Source: an uncultured Acidimicrobiaceae bacterium (lineage in GTDB: Bacteria > Actinomycetota > Acidimicrobiia > Acidimicrobiales > UBA10347). Taken from it: DNA of 64,000 nt. The stretch covers positions 124,001-188,000 of the forward strand of contig CAJJAG010000001.1 of the NCBI GenBank assembly GCA_905182135.1. The letters run 5' to 3'. The notes under the pieces were generated by a model. That model saw only the letters and a program-made list of their open reading frames with translations. It was not told the DNA's origin and ran no database searches. This document shows positions 27,099-36,092 of this stretch, one piece after another (positions within the stretch are counted from its first letter, which is position 1; every line of letters begins with the position of its first letter). The translations under genes were made by a program, and so were the position numbers.

Positions 27099-28622
27099 CT
27101 AGGGTTCGTGCCGATACTCCGGCGTCGCGGTTACGTTCTCGTCCAATGGGTAAATCGGGCGCCGAACATTCTCAAACGTGAACAGGCTGTTGTCAGAACT
27201 GGTAACGCCTACACCGTTACACGGAATGTCGCGTGTCGAAATGTCATGGAAGCCAGCCCGATAGTGAATACGAGACTTCAAGATGAGATACCTCATTTGA
27301 GTCGGTTCAATGCCCACACTGCGGAAGCAGCCCGGATCCCAAGGCTCGACATTGCGCGAGATCACGACGATCCGCACCGACCCGACCTCGAGGACTGCCG
27401 TTGGACCCATGTCCATCTGTGTACCGCGCCCCATCGGCACCGTGACGACAAATTGTCCGTCCGTCAGCGCTCGTATACGCCCAGTCACCAAGAGCGGCTC
27501 GCCAACTCGCCCAATCGCTGGCATATCGGTCTTGCCGCCAAGATCGAGCGTGATTTTGTTGCCGACGCCCGCATCAGTCATCTGCTGAACAGCGACAGGG
27601 TCACAAATCGCGAACACCGCCACATCTTCAAGCCCTTGCTCAATTACCTCGGCTAAGACAGCAACCGTGTCCTGAGTTCCGCCCGACGCCGCATTATCAG
27701 CGTGATCGAGCAGGATGATTGGCCCGTCCTCCATCGCTTTCGCCTTAGCGATTGTTTCGGCAAGCGGCTCGCTCTCAAACATGAATTCGGCTCGCTCGGC
27801 CCAAGCTGCGTCAAGTAATACGTCACGGGCCTCTTCGGCCTTGGCCTCGTCGTTGTCAGCGATCGTGACAACGGAGAGTCCAGCGTGCCAGATATCAGCG
27901 AGCGGGAAACCGCCAAAGACTGACGATGCCAACATGCCGCGCGACTCTTGAAGGCGGGCCATCTCGAGCAACGGACCCATTGGTTCATCCTCGTGGCCCA
28001 TACGCAGAGTCTGGGCCAGGATCGGGCGGCTGCCCCACACCATGACAGGGTCGATCTCGCCAGCCATAACCCGCACAAGGAGCTGACCGGCGTGCTCACC
28101 AGCTTCGTACATGTCCAGATGTGGATAGGTTTTGTAGCCAACCAACACCGTGCAGTTATCCACGATCGCGTCGGTCATGTTGGCGTGCAGGTCAAGGCTG
28201 ATCGCAATTGGTATGTCAGGCGCTATCGATCGGATACGCGCCAACAGCGTCCCTTCGCCATCGGTTGTTGTCTCGGCCACCATTGCGCCGTGCAGATCCA
28301 GCATGACTGCATCGCAGCCAGCCTCGACCGCAGCACAAATCTGGTCGCTCATGTAGTTGTAGGCCTCGGCCTGCACCTTCCCGCTAGGCGCTGCGTTACC
28401 GGCGATCGGCGTGACAATGTCCCAGCCCGCTCCATCAGCAACATCGAGCAAGCCACCAATTCCGGTGCCCGTACCCTTAAATCGCTCATACGCGGCCGTC
28501 CCCTCAGGCACCCCGAAACCACCTCGACCGAACCGTTCCAGCGGTGTCGGGACCGGTGAGAAGGTATTGGTCTCGTGTTCCATCATGGCCACGACGACGC
28601 GAGCGTTTCCGTTATTACCCAT
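27099..28622 (-). CDS. M81 family metallopeptidase / MlrC-type protein
   Basis: About 507 residues from the ATG at 28622. The open frame starts seven codons earlier, but MGNNGNARVVVAMMEHETNTF at the chosen start is the family N-terminus. Landmarks of the MlrC/DUF1485 family are LDLHGAM, ISLDLHANMTDAI, YKTYPHLDMYEAG and the LDHADNAASGGTQDT metal-like loop; the C-terminal domain has GKTDMPAIG and ENVRRPIYPLDENV. MlrC hydrolyses linearised microcystin peptides, but most environmental members are of unknown role. It is followed by a decayed LysR gene, and a related C-terminal fragment exists at 57729. Probably cytoplasmic; no signal peptide. Confidence 0.85.
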   Translation of the reverse strand: MGNNGNARVVVAMMEHETNTFSPVPTPLERFGRGGFGVPEGTAAYERFKGTGTGIGGLLDVADGAGWDIVTPIAGNAAPSGKVQAEAYNYMSDQICAAVEAGCDAVMLDLHGAMVAETTTDGEGTLLARIRSIAPDIPIAISLDLHANMTDAIVDNCTVLVGYKTYPHLDMYEAGEHAGQLLVRVMAGEIDPVMVWGSRPILAQTLRMGHEDEPMGPLLEMARLQESRGMLASSVFGGFPLADIWHAGLSVVTIADNDEAKAEEARDVLLDAAWAERAEFMFESEPLAETIAKAKAMEDGPIILLDHADNAASGGTQDTVAVLAEVIEQGLEDVAVFAICDPVAVQQMTDAGVGNKITLDLGGKTDMPAIGRVGEPLLVTGRIRALTDGQFVVTVPMGRGTQMDMGPTAVLEVGSVRIVVISRNVEPWDPGCFRSVGIEPTQMRYLILKSRIHYRAGFHDISTRDIPCNGVGVTSSDNSLFTFENVRRPIYPLDENVTATPEYRHEP

Positions 28623-28726
28623 GCCTGATCTTTGCGCATACAACGGTCCCGTGCCGAACGCGCCAAGTCAGGAGCCCGAAAATGCCCATCCAAAACCTTC
28701 TTCAGCGCAGTACTCGCATGACCAAA

Positions 28727-29230
28727 TCAGGCAGGTACAACCCATCGACTCCATTCGGAGCTGCGGGCCGGTGTGAGCATGATGGCACCAACGGGTGCAC
28801 TCGGGCGTCGCTCCAACTTCCAGCCGAGTTCGCCGAGTAGCTTGTCGCCCTTGCGCGAATTGTGCGCTGGGCACATGAGCACACAGTTCTCCCATGATGT
28901 CTCACCGCCACGAGAGCGGGGAACGAGATGATCGATCGTCGAGCCGCGCTCGTCGCACTTGGTGACCTGGCAGCGGTGATCATCGCGAGCGCTCAACGCC
29001 GATTTCGAAAAGCGATGCGAACGACGCGCCCGCATCCCTGCGAACGTCACCATTGTCATGAGTCGAACCACATGTGGCAGCGGAAACTCTGCCCCACCAG
29101 CCGACCGCACAACGCGGTCTCCCGCCTGCTCAACCATCTCGGCCCGGCCGCTTATAACCAGTGTCATTGCTCGCTTCCACGAGACGAGAGTCAGCGGTTC
29201 ATAGGAGGCATTCAATAGCAATACAGACAT
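28727..29230 (-). CDS. HNH endonuclease family protein
   Basis: A 167-residue protein from the ATG at 29230, which has a strong AAAGGAGG site. The N-terminus MSVLLLNASYEPLTLVSWKR is conserved in actinobacterial HNH proteins. The HNH core is C-x4-C (CQVTKC), then IDHLVPRSRGG, then CVLMCPAHNSRKGD, which holds a zinc-knuckle pair and the catalytic histidine. Such proteins are common single-copy nucleases of uncertain role, perhaps in DNA repair. It is not beside a restriction methylase or a phage gene. It is divergent from the DUF1499 gene. Confidence 0.85.
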   Translation of the reverse strand: MSVLLLNASYEPLTLVSWKRAMTLVISGRAEMVEQAGDRVVRSAGGAEFPLPHVVRLMTMVTFAGMRARRSHRFSKSALSARDDHRCQVTKCDERGSTIDHLVPRSRGGETSWENCVLMCPAHNSRKGDKLLGELGWKLERRPSAPVGAIMLTPARSSEWSRWVVPA

Positions 29231-29344
29231 GGCCGTCCTCCTTTGTCTGCGATCTTCGGTCCGTGCGTGCAGCCACCATTCTGTCGCACTGGACCAATCG
29301 GCGCACCAAGAAGTGGGCTGAGCCTTAGCCAGTAGTGTTGAAGC

Positions 29345-29704
29345 ATGAAACTTGACCGGTGCCCTTCGTCGCCAAACTGTGTTTGTTCGCAGGAAAACCC
29401 ATCCGACACCGAGCACTACATCGAAGCGCTCGACTACGACGGCCCTACCGACGCGGCGATCAATGCAATCGCCCAGGTCATCGAGTCGTCGGCTCGCGCC
29501 ACGATCACAAATCGGTCCGAAAACCGCATTGATGCCGTGTTCGTCTCAATGATCTTTCGCTTCAAAGACGACGTGTCGTTCCTGATTGATGCCGACGACA
29601 AGAAGATCCACTTCCGTAGCGCATCACGTGTCGGAAAGAGCGACCTGGGTGTAAACCGAAAGCGCCTGGCGGCACTGGTGCCCCAGATCAAGGCCAAGCT
29701 GTAG
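29345..29704 (+). CDS. DUF1499 family protein
   Basis: A 119-residue protein with the family pattern: CPSSPNCVCS near the start, AINAIAQVIES, and an end block FLIDADDKKIHFRSASRVGKSDLGVNRKR. No signal peptide or membrane segment. DUF1499 proteins are widespread and of unknown function; some occur in photosynthetic and stress contexts. It is monocistronic; the ADH remnant downstream starts about 57 bp later. Confidence 0.8.
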   Translation: MKLDRCPSSPNCVCSQENPSDTEHYIEALDYDGPTDAAINAIAQVIESSARATITNRSENRIDAVFVSMIFRFKDDVSFLIDADDKKIHFRSASRVGKSDLGVNRKRLAALVPQIKAKL

Positions 29705-29761
29705 CAACTCTCGAAAAATTCAGACTCTGACCTGCGGTTTTGAAGATCGACATGATGGCCG

Positions 29762-30025
29762 TTGACGCCGGCAAGCATCGACCCGGTCACCGTGGCCGCC
29801 ATGAACCAGTCGATCCTCGGATCGACGATGGCGACCTCAACCATTCGCATCGGTATTCTCGAACTCATCTCCAAGCAGCAAAGCGGCGAGCTGTTGCTAG
29901 ACGAGTTGATCACTTGCACCTACCCCATTGACCAAATCAACGAGGCCATCGACTCAGCCAAGAACGGCCACGCCGTTCGCAATATGATCCTGTTCCACCA
30001 GGCCGACACGACAGGAACCAACTAA
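29762..30025 (+). pseudogene. Zinc-type alcohol dehydrogenase C-terminal remnant
   Basis: An 87-residue frame whose second half (ELLLDELITCTYPIDQINEA followed by IDSAKNGHAVRNMILF) matches the C-terminal end of class III/MDR alcohol dehydrogenases. The catalytic zinc domain and the NAD Rossmann fold are absent. The first 30 residues are not family-like, so the gene has lost its 5' part. Its stop (TAATG) overlaps the start of the enolase-superfamily gene, so translation of the downstream gene may have been coupled to it before the decay. Confidence 0.65.
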
Positions 30026-31230
30026 TGCACATCGAAGAACTCGAGACATTCGTTGTTGGTAATCGCCCAGGCGAGTTCGGTGGTGAATACTTCATCTTCA
30101 TCAAGCTGGTCACCAACACTGGTGTCGTCGGTTACGGCGAGCACTACGGCGCGACCTTTGGGCCCGACGTTGTTCCCGTCATGATCCGCGATATCGCCGA
30201 ACGACACCTGATCGGCAACAACCCTTTCGAGATCGAGCGTTTCTGGCATAGGTGTCTCGGCTCGGGCTTCTCTCATCGACCAGATATATCGCTGATGGGC
30301 TGTGTTAGCGCGCTCGAAATGGCTTGCTGGGACATCATCGGTAAGGAAGTCGACCAGCCTGCCTACCAGCTGCTTGGCGGCCGGGTCCACGACACGCTTC
30401 GTTCCTACACCTATCTGTACCCCGAGCCACACGACACCGCCGACATCTACAGCGACCCCGACACTGCGGCCGAACGCGCCGCGTTCGAGGTCAGCCGCGG
30501 CTTCACTGCGGTCAAGTTCGACCCGGCTGGCCCCTACTCTGCATTCGACGGACACCAACCCACGCTCGAACGGCTGGACCTGTGCGAGCGCATGGTCGCT
30601 GCGGTCCGCGAGGCTGTTGGAACAAAAGCAGACATCTTGTTCGGGACCCATGGGCAATTCACTGCATCCGGTGCCTTGCGACTGGCCCGACGTCTCGAGC
30701 AGTACGACCCGCTGTGGTTCGAGGAACCCGTCCCGCCCGACAATCCGGCCGAGATGGCCAAAGTCGCTTCCCAAACGACCATCCCGATCGCTACTGGCGA
30801 GCGGCTCACCACCAAGGCCGAGTTCGCTCGCTTGCTCGAGCTGAAAGCAGCATCCATTCTGCAGATGAATCTGGGTCGGGTCGGAGGGCTACTCGAAGCC
30901 AAGAAGATCGGCGCCTTGGCCGAAGCTAATGGAGCCCAGCTTGCTCCTCATCTTTATTGCGGGCCAATCGTGGGTGCAGCGAACGTGCAACTCGCCACCT
31001 GCTCTCCAAACTTTTTGATCCTTGAGAGCATCCGCGACTGGTCCGGTATTCATGCTGACCTGTTGGTGACCCCGATGCAGTTCGAAGACGGCCATGTCAT
31101 TCCGCCGACCGCGCCAGGTCTTGGCGTAGAACTGAACGAAGAGTTCGCTCGCGCCAACCCATACACAGGAGACCAGCTGCACCTGCAAATGGATCCGAAT
31201 CCAGTGACGCCTCGCAGCGACCGTTTCTAG
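30025..31230 (+). CDS. Mandelate racemase/muconate lactonizing enzyme family protein
   Basis: A 401-residue enolase-superfamily protein. The catalytic pattern is KFDPAGP (acid/base strand), ILFGTHGQ (metal-type loop), LWFEEPVPP with Glu, GERLTTK, and LAPHLYCGP with His. The order is that of D-galactonate/D-mannonate dehydratase-type members, which eliminate water from sugar acids; racemases are the alternative. The start overlaps the ADH remnant's stop. Sugar acid use is inferred, as no other sugar acid gene lies nearby. The first metal ligand is presented as GTHGQ, where many relatives have a DxN motif, so the exact reaction is uncertain. Confidence 0.82.
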   Translation: MHIEELETFVVGNRPGEFGGEYFIFIKLVTNTGVVGYGEHYGATFGPDVVPVMIRDIAERHLIGNNPFEIERFWHRCLGSGFSHRPDISLMGCVSALEMACWDIIGKEVDQPAYQLLGGRVHDTLRSYTYLYPEPHDTADIYSDPDTAAERAAFEVSRGFTAVKFDPAGPYSAFDGHQPTLERLDLCERMVAAVREAVGTKADILFGTHGQFTASGALRLARRLEQYDPLWFEEPVPPDNPAEMAKVASQTTIPIATGERLTTKAEFARLLELKAASILQMNLGRVGGLLEAKKIGALAEANGAQLAPHLYCGPIVGAANVQLATCSPNFLILESIRDWSGIHADLLVTPMQFEDGHVIPPTAPGLGVELNEEFARANPYTGDQLHLQMDPNPVTPRSDRF

Positions 31231-31810
31231 CCAGCCGCTCCTCGGCTCTCTCCAAAACAGTGACCCCCACCGAAACCACAGCCCACAACGCCTAAAAATG
31301 TTCGACATATCGAGCTCTGGTCGCGCTTGATCCCGCCAAACGCAGAGTCGCGACGGTCAATAGATGCTTAGTGCGAACTGCGACCCAGAGTTGGCACAAT
31401 AGTTCCGTTATAACGTTCGGTGCAGGGGCCGAACCTGCGCTCACACCGGCAATCGAAGACATAGCGCTAGGCAGACAAGTAGTTAGGAAAAGCAGTTAGG
31501 TAGCGGCAGCCACGCGGTCATGGCCGGACTCTTCACGGCGGTCGAGTCACCTTCGTTGCCCGGCGGGTCTTCCGAAAATTCCTCACCAACAGTGACGCGC
31601 TAGCTGCGAGCCGAACGGGTCACTCACGCCGTGAAGAGTCCCTGCTTCCCACGAAGACCAGCATGCGTGACTGAACCACCTGTAAGTGGACTCGCTGATG
31701 GCGTAGCGGGTTACGGATGGGCAAGCTAATGCGAAGAATTCTCTAGCGCGACTTGCTATAGCCTGGCAACGGCACGTGTGTTTGGTGCGAAGACCGCTTC
31801 AGCGAGGCAT
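31231..31810. other. 580-bp gap with a long inverted repeat
   Basis: No convincing gene. It holds a palindrome CGTTATAACG (31406-31415) and a perfect 15-bp inverted repeat, with arms at 31526-31540 and 31627-31641. The promoter of the downstream sigma factor gene is expected near its right end. Confidence 0.5.
31526..31641. repeat. Inverted repeat with 15-bp perfect arms, 86-bp loop
   Basis: The arm ggactcttcacggcg at 31526-31540 is matched exactly by its reverse complement at 31627-31641. Pairing extends imperfectly inward (GAGTCACC against GAGTGACCC), giving a stem of about 30 bp. It could be a small mobile element with terminal inverted repeats, or a folded transcript. No transposase is present. 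Confidence 0.6.
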
Positions 31811-32314
31811 ATGGCCAACGACTTCGAAAGAATAATCGTGTCCGAATTCGAAATTTTCTATCGCAGTCAGTTCGCTTCGCTCGCCGTCGTGGCTGGCACC
31901 GTTGCCTCCGACCGATCCGCCGGCGAGGCCATCGCCCGGGAAGCACTCGCCAAAGCCAACCTGCAATGGGCGAAGGTTGCCGTGTTAGACAAACCTGACG
32001 CATGGGTTCGACGCATCGCTATCAATTTGGCAATCGGGCAGAAGCGACGCAGCGTCAACAAAGTTAAGGCACTGTTCAAAGTCGGCCCAACAGCAGTCGC
32101 TATCGCAGAAACAAGACGCGGCGACCCCGCGGTGTGGGCAGCAATCGACAAGCTTGCGCCCAAGCAACGCGCCGTGATCGCTCTGCACTACCTCGAAGAC
32201 CGCCCAGTCACCGAGATCGCCCAGATCATCAACATCTCGGTCAGCGCCACCACCTCACATCTGCACAATGCCTGCATCAAACTGGCCGACATGCTCGGAG
32301 AATCTCATGGCTGA
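31811..32314 (+). CDS. ECF-type RNA polymerase sigma factor (group sigma-70, SigE-like)
   Basis: A 167-residue sigma factor. The ATG at 31811 was chosen because it begins just before region 2 (FYRSQFASLAVVAGTVASD, with DAWVRRIAINLAIGQ). Region 4 has LAPKQRAVIALHYLEDRPVT followed by helix-turn-helix VTEIAQIINISVSATTSHLH. Region 1 is absent and the length is typical for ECF factors. Its last codons overlap the next gene by 8 bp (ATG at 32307, TGA at 32312), so the pair is translationally coupled. The downstream protein is membrane-anchored and likely acts as its sensor or anti-sigma partner. Target promoters cannot be named. Confidence 0.85.
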   Translation: MANDFERIIVSEFEIFYRSQFASLAVVAGTVASDRSAGEAIAREALAKANLQWAKVAVLDKPDAWVRRIAINLAIGQKRRSVNKVKALFKVGPTAVAIAETRRGDPAVWAAIDKLAPKQRAVIALHYLEDRPVTEIAQIINISVSATTSHLHNACIKLADMLGESHG

Positions 32315-34790
32315 TCAGACGCCAAGTGACGACCCACTCGGGAATCGCCTTCGTGCGATCTTCGCTGCCGAACACGCCGACATTGAACGCCATCAAGTGG
32401 TTCCGGACCCGGCGACGAACCCGGCCCCCTTCCAGAAATGGATTCGGTTTGCAATGGCCACAGCTCTCATCGCAATCGCCGGCTTCGTCTTCATAAGCAA
32501 CCGCAGCAACGAACGGGCTTTGGAACCCGAGGTGGCAGCACAAATCCTCAATGACAAAATGCCCGATGACCAAAAACCGACTGGCACACCAGCCGTCATT
32601 ACCCGGTCCGGACAACCTCCCGCGCTCCTAGCCCAGCCCAGCGTCACCGAACGGGTCCCTTACCAAACCGGTGTGAACCTGTGCGGGGACAACTACAACA
32701 ACCAAGCTCGCGTTGTGCTCGGCCCTAATGGAAAGGGTGCCCCAGCGCTCACTGCCCCCAAAGCCTTTGATGGGAGCGGGATCGCCCGCGAGGTCCCATC
32801 AGGATTCGTTGTCGACCTTGTAGGTGGCTGTACAGCGGCGGACACAAGCATCGGACCTAGGGAGTGGTATGAAATCCAGGGCGTAGCGGGCAAGCCGACC
32901 GAGTGGATCCGAAGCGACTACCTACTCACCCAGCTCGGACCGAACCTCCCTGGTGCGAACGAATGCGGTGTCCCCGTGCCGCTAGTAGCGCACTTCGTCT
33001 GGAACATCTCGGCGAGTGACCCTGACGGCGGCCTCGTAGCACACGTTGCTGCTGGGGTCGACGAGCCGATCACACGGATTATCGGGATTGGTGGGGTAGC
33101 GATACCAACCCGAGGATGCGTTCTGACGACAAACGGCTCGGCGTGGTACGAGATTTTTGCGCCGGACGGATCATTCGATTGGGTCAACGCCCGTTACTTG
33201 CAGATAACCGTGCAGGCCTGCATCGTGGGCGAGCAGTTCGGCTCACCACCTCAAGGAGCGGCCATTGCTAACGAACCCTTCTCCTACATAGTCGTTCCCG
33301 GCGACGCTCTTCGCTCTATCGCAGAGCGTTACAACGTCACCATCGATGTGCTCAATCGAGCTAACCCGGAATTGAACGGCGGCCCCTTGATAGCGGGTGC
33401 ACTTATTCGAATACCGGGAGCCGCCACTATGACGCGAGAGCCCCCCACCGGAAAACATCTCATCGGACCGATCAATGGCCGAGCGGTCGTCGACGGCAGT
33501 CGAGTCGCCTTCATCTCATCACCCGACACTGCCCGACTCGACCCAATTGTTTCGATATCCGACATGTTCTATCAGTGGTACCCCGCCAACGGTGTCGTCA
33601 TCGGTGCGCCGTGCTTTCAAGAAGAGCAGCTTCGCGGCCCAGTCTGTCTTGCTGGTGAGATACGCGTGCTTAATCTGCAACAGCCAGAACCCATCTGGAC
33701 CGGTACTGGACCCCTGACCGCATGGCGCACGGGCCGGATCATCGCTCCTCCGCAGGCTCCCGGCGAGAATGAATTAATCGAGATCAGTATTCTCACAGAG
33801 CAACATGCACAGCTAACTGGTGTGTTCGACTCTTCAGATGACTTCACCAATGAACATTGTTTGCTAACGGGTAGCGATTTGTTGGCTGATCAGCCATGCA
33901 CTCGAGTCGCAGGTGCAGGTCCTACAGCGGGGCTAGGCACGAACGAAATAAACCGTTCGTGGGCCGCCGGCAATTCGGCTTCGGGTGCCGATCATGTGCA
34001 CGACATTCGAACCGAGTCGAACAACGACTGCACCCGCATCGTGATCGAGTTCGGCAAAGGCGCCAACCAAGCAGAATCTCGAGCGTCGGTGCTTCCAGCA
34101 GTTGTGGTCGACCAACAACTCGACTCAGTCCGTATTACCGCCGATGGGTGGCAGTTGCATTCGGCCTTCGATGACCCGGACCGCATCGAGTACGAGGGTG
34201 GCATCGGACTGTTCACGCTCACATTCAGCTACGAGTTCGCAGTGGAACTCATGCATCAGGAGATGGAGCCACATGTTCGGTTCCTCAACAATCCAGCTCG
34301 GGTGGTAATCGACCTCTTCCCCACCGGCGGTGCCGATCAAACAGCGACCGGCCCGTTCGGAGAGCAGTTCGTGTTACGCGGCCCGATCCAGCAAGACCTG
34401 AGCGCCCGAGGCATCCCCGTCAACAACAAAGTTGTGGTTGCGGGCTTCGGTCGTCCATTCGAGGCCGCTGGTCTCTATCGAATCTGGGCTGTAGCCGACG
34501 ATGTTGATCTCAACGCCTTCCTTGCTAACCCACACGCGCCGATCATCGAAGAATTCTTCGCCACCAGCGGCTGGGCCGAAGCGTGGGGTACCTTCTTCGT
34601 TGATCTACCCGACCTTGAACCCGGCACCTATGTAGCAGTGTTCGGCGAGCTACCCCCAGCTGACGAACTCGGCTTCTACGGCACAGGTCAACTCTTCCGA
34701 ATCGTCGATGCGCTCACCGAAGGCTATGGCTCTTGGCCCAAAGCTGTCCTGCTGCCCAACGTCCAACTCCCACCGGAGCCCTTCGGCTAA
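32307..34790 (+). CDS. Membrane-anchored LysM/SH3/AMIN-like protein coupled to the sigma factor
   Basis: An 827-residue protein. Start ATG 32307 overlaps the sigma factor's 3' end. After a 45-residue cytoplasmic N-terminus comes one transmembrane helix (about 46-64, FAMATALIAIAGFVFIS). Outside are two SH3-like regions (about 105-290), a LysM domain (about 324-371, YIVVPGDALRSIAERYNVTI), an AMIN-like beta region (about 562-675, VHDIRTE to VIDLFPTGG) and a Gmad2-like immunoglobulin fold (about 682-805). The cytoplasmic end could hold the sigma factor as an anti-sigma. LysM and AMIN both bind cell-wall glycans, so it may sense wall state. I infer a sigma-linked wall-sensing role; the ligands are not proven. 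Confidence 0.75.
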   Translation: MADQTPSDDPLGNRLRAIFAAEHADIERHQVVPDPATNPAPFQKWIRFAMATALIAIAGFVFISNRSNERALEPEVAAQILNDKMPDDQKPTGTPAVITRSGQPPALLAQPSVTERVPYQTGVNLCGDNYNNQARVVLGPNGKGAPALTAPKAFDGSGIAREVPSGFVVDLVGGCTAADTSIGPREWYEIQGVAGKPTEWIRSDYLLTQLGPNLPGANECGVPVPLVAHFVWNISASDPDGGLVAHVAAGVDEPITRIIGIGGVAIPTRGCVLTTNGSAWYEIFAPDGSFDWVNARYLQITVQACIVGEQFGSPPQGAAIANEPFSYIVVPGDALRSIAERYNVTIDVLNRANPELNGGPLIAGALIRIPGAATMTREPPTGKHLIGPINGRAVVDGSRVAFISSPDTARLDPIVSISDMFYQWYPANGVVIGAPCFQEEQLRGPVCLAGEIRVLNLQQPEPIWTGTGPLTAWRTGRIIAPPQAPGENELIEISILTEQHAQLTGVFDSSDDFTNEHCLLTGSDLLADQPCTRVAGAGPTAGLGTNEINRSWAAGNSASGADHVHDIRTESNNDCTRIVIEFGKGANQAESRASVLPAVVVDQQLDSVRITADGWQLHSAFDDPDRIEYEGGIGLFTLTFSYEFAVELMHQEMEPHVRFLNNPARVVIDLFPTGGADQTATGPFGEQFVLRGPIQQDLSARGIPVNNKVVVAGFGRPFEAAGLYRIWAVADDVDLNAFLANPHAPIIEEFFATSGWAEAWGTFFVDLPDLEPGTYVAVFGELPPADELGFYGTGQLFRIVDALTEGYGSWPKAVLLPNVQLPPEPFG

Positions 34791-34819
34791 CGGGGCACAC
34801 GTGCCAGGTCCACGCCCTT

Positions 34820-36007
34820 TCAGACGTTGAGTGTGGCGATCTCGTCAGCAGACCAGCCGATTTCGGCGAGGATCTCGGCGGTGTGTTCGCCCACGTGCGG
34901 CGCATGGCGTCGCAGCGTTGGTGAATCGTCCGACGCAAAGCTGATCGGGTCTTTCACGACGCGGTAGCTGCCTTCGGTCGGGTGTTCTGCGGGTTCAAAC
35001 AAACCGACAGCGGCAAAATGAGGATCATCTTCGAGCTCGCTGAGTTCGTTCACCGGCATGCAAGGAATCGAATTTGTCTCGGCAAACTCCATCCAGCCAG
35101 CCGTGGTTTTAGCCCCAGCAAACTCGTGGACAAGTTCGTACAACGCATTGATATTCGCAACCCGACTATTTACCGTTGCGAATCGCTCGTCGTCAACGAG
35201 CTCAGGTCGGCCACACTCGACGAAGATGTCGAAGTAATTCTTGGTGCTGTACGGCAGCAGGTGGACCCAGCCATCTTTCGAGCGCTGCGGGCGACGATGT
35301 TCGGTCTGCAACCGCTGGTAGCTGAACGGCTCGAGCTTCGGTTCAAAGGTATGGCCATTTAAATGTTCGACCAGGTTGAACGACGCCAGGGCCTCGGCCA
35401 TGGGAACTTCGATCACGTCGCCCTTTCCCGTGGCGCCCTTTCGAACCAGCCCAGCCAGTACCGCATACACAATGTGAAGAGCCGCGATCTTGTCAGCGAT
35501 CGTCGATGACACCAGCGCAGGCTCATCACCTGACCAACTGCGCATCGTGGCCATGCCCGACACCGATTGGATTACGTCGTCATACGCCGCCCTTCCGGCG
35601 TAGGGCCCGTCTGAGCCGAAGCCGACAGCCCCGCAGTAGACCAACTCGGGTTGTACCGCCAACAGGTCATCGGCCGCGAGGTTCAGCCGAGCAAGCGCAG
35701 CAGGTCGCATATTCGACATGAACACATCGCTGGTCGCGACCAGGTCAAGCATGGCGCGATGTCCAGGCTTGGACTTGAGGTCCAGCATCATGGCGCGCTT
35801 GTTGCGATGCAGGTTCATCGTGATGCCGCCCATGCCCGCATTGCGCTTTGGAACGAAGTCACGCATGAAGTCTGACTCCGCGCCCTCCACTTTGATCACG
35901 TCGGCCCCAAGGTCACCAAGGATACGGGCCGCCATCGGCGCCATAATCACGGTGCAAAGATCGACAACTCGGATGCCGGCTAGAGGGCCGGTGCTCTGCG
36001 AAGACAT
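34820..36007 (-). CDS. Class III CoA-transferase (CaiB/BaiF family)
   Basis: A 395-residue protein. The opening GPLAGIRVVDLCTVIMAPMA and GADVIKVEGAESDFMR, and the block SDVFMSNMRPAAL, are family landmarks. The catalytic aspartate lies in AYDDVIQSVSGM. Members move CoA between carboxylic acids, for instance formyl-CoA:oxalate, carnitine/crotonobetaine (CaiB) or bile acids. A CaiB-like role would fit a quaternary amine theme, but the family is too broad to say. It is divergent from the PEP-mobile-domain gene at 36093, with the start region bearing a TGTTATAACG palindrome. Confidence 0.85.
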   Translation of the reverse strand: MSSQSTGPLAGIRVVDLCTVIMAPMAARILGDLGADVIKVEGAESDFMRDFVPKRNAGMGGITMNLHRNKRAMMLDLKSKPGHRAMLDLVATSDVFMSNMRPAALARLNLAADDLLAVQPELVYCGAVGFGSDGPYAGRAAYDDVIQSVSGMATMRSWSGDEPALVSSTIADKIAALHIVYAVLAGLVRKGATGKGDVIEVPMAEALASFNLVEHLNGHTFEPKLEPFSYQRLQTEHRRPQRSKDGWVHLLPYSTKNYFDIFVECGRPELVDDERFATVNSRVANINALYELVHEFAGAKTTAGWMEFAETNSIPCMPVNELSELEDDPHFAAVGLFEPAEHPTEGSYRVVKDPISFASDDSPTLRRHAPHVGEHTAEILAEIGWSADEIATLNV

Positions 36008-36092
36008 CCAGCCACGATACGCGATGCGTCAATGTTATAACGTGGTCGGCGAGGCACCAGGGGGATCTGGCGCCCCATAACTGGGGGATTCA

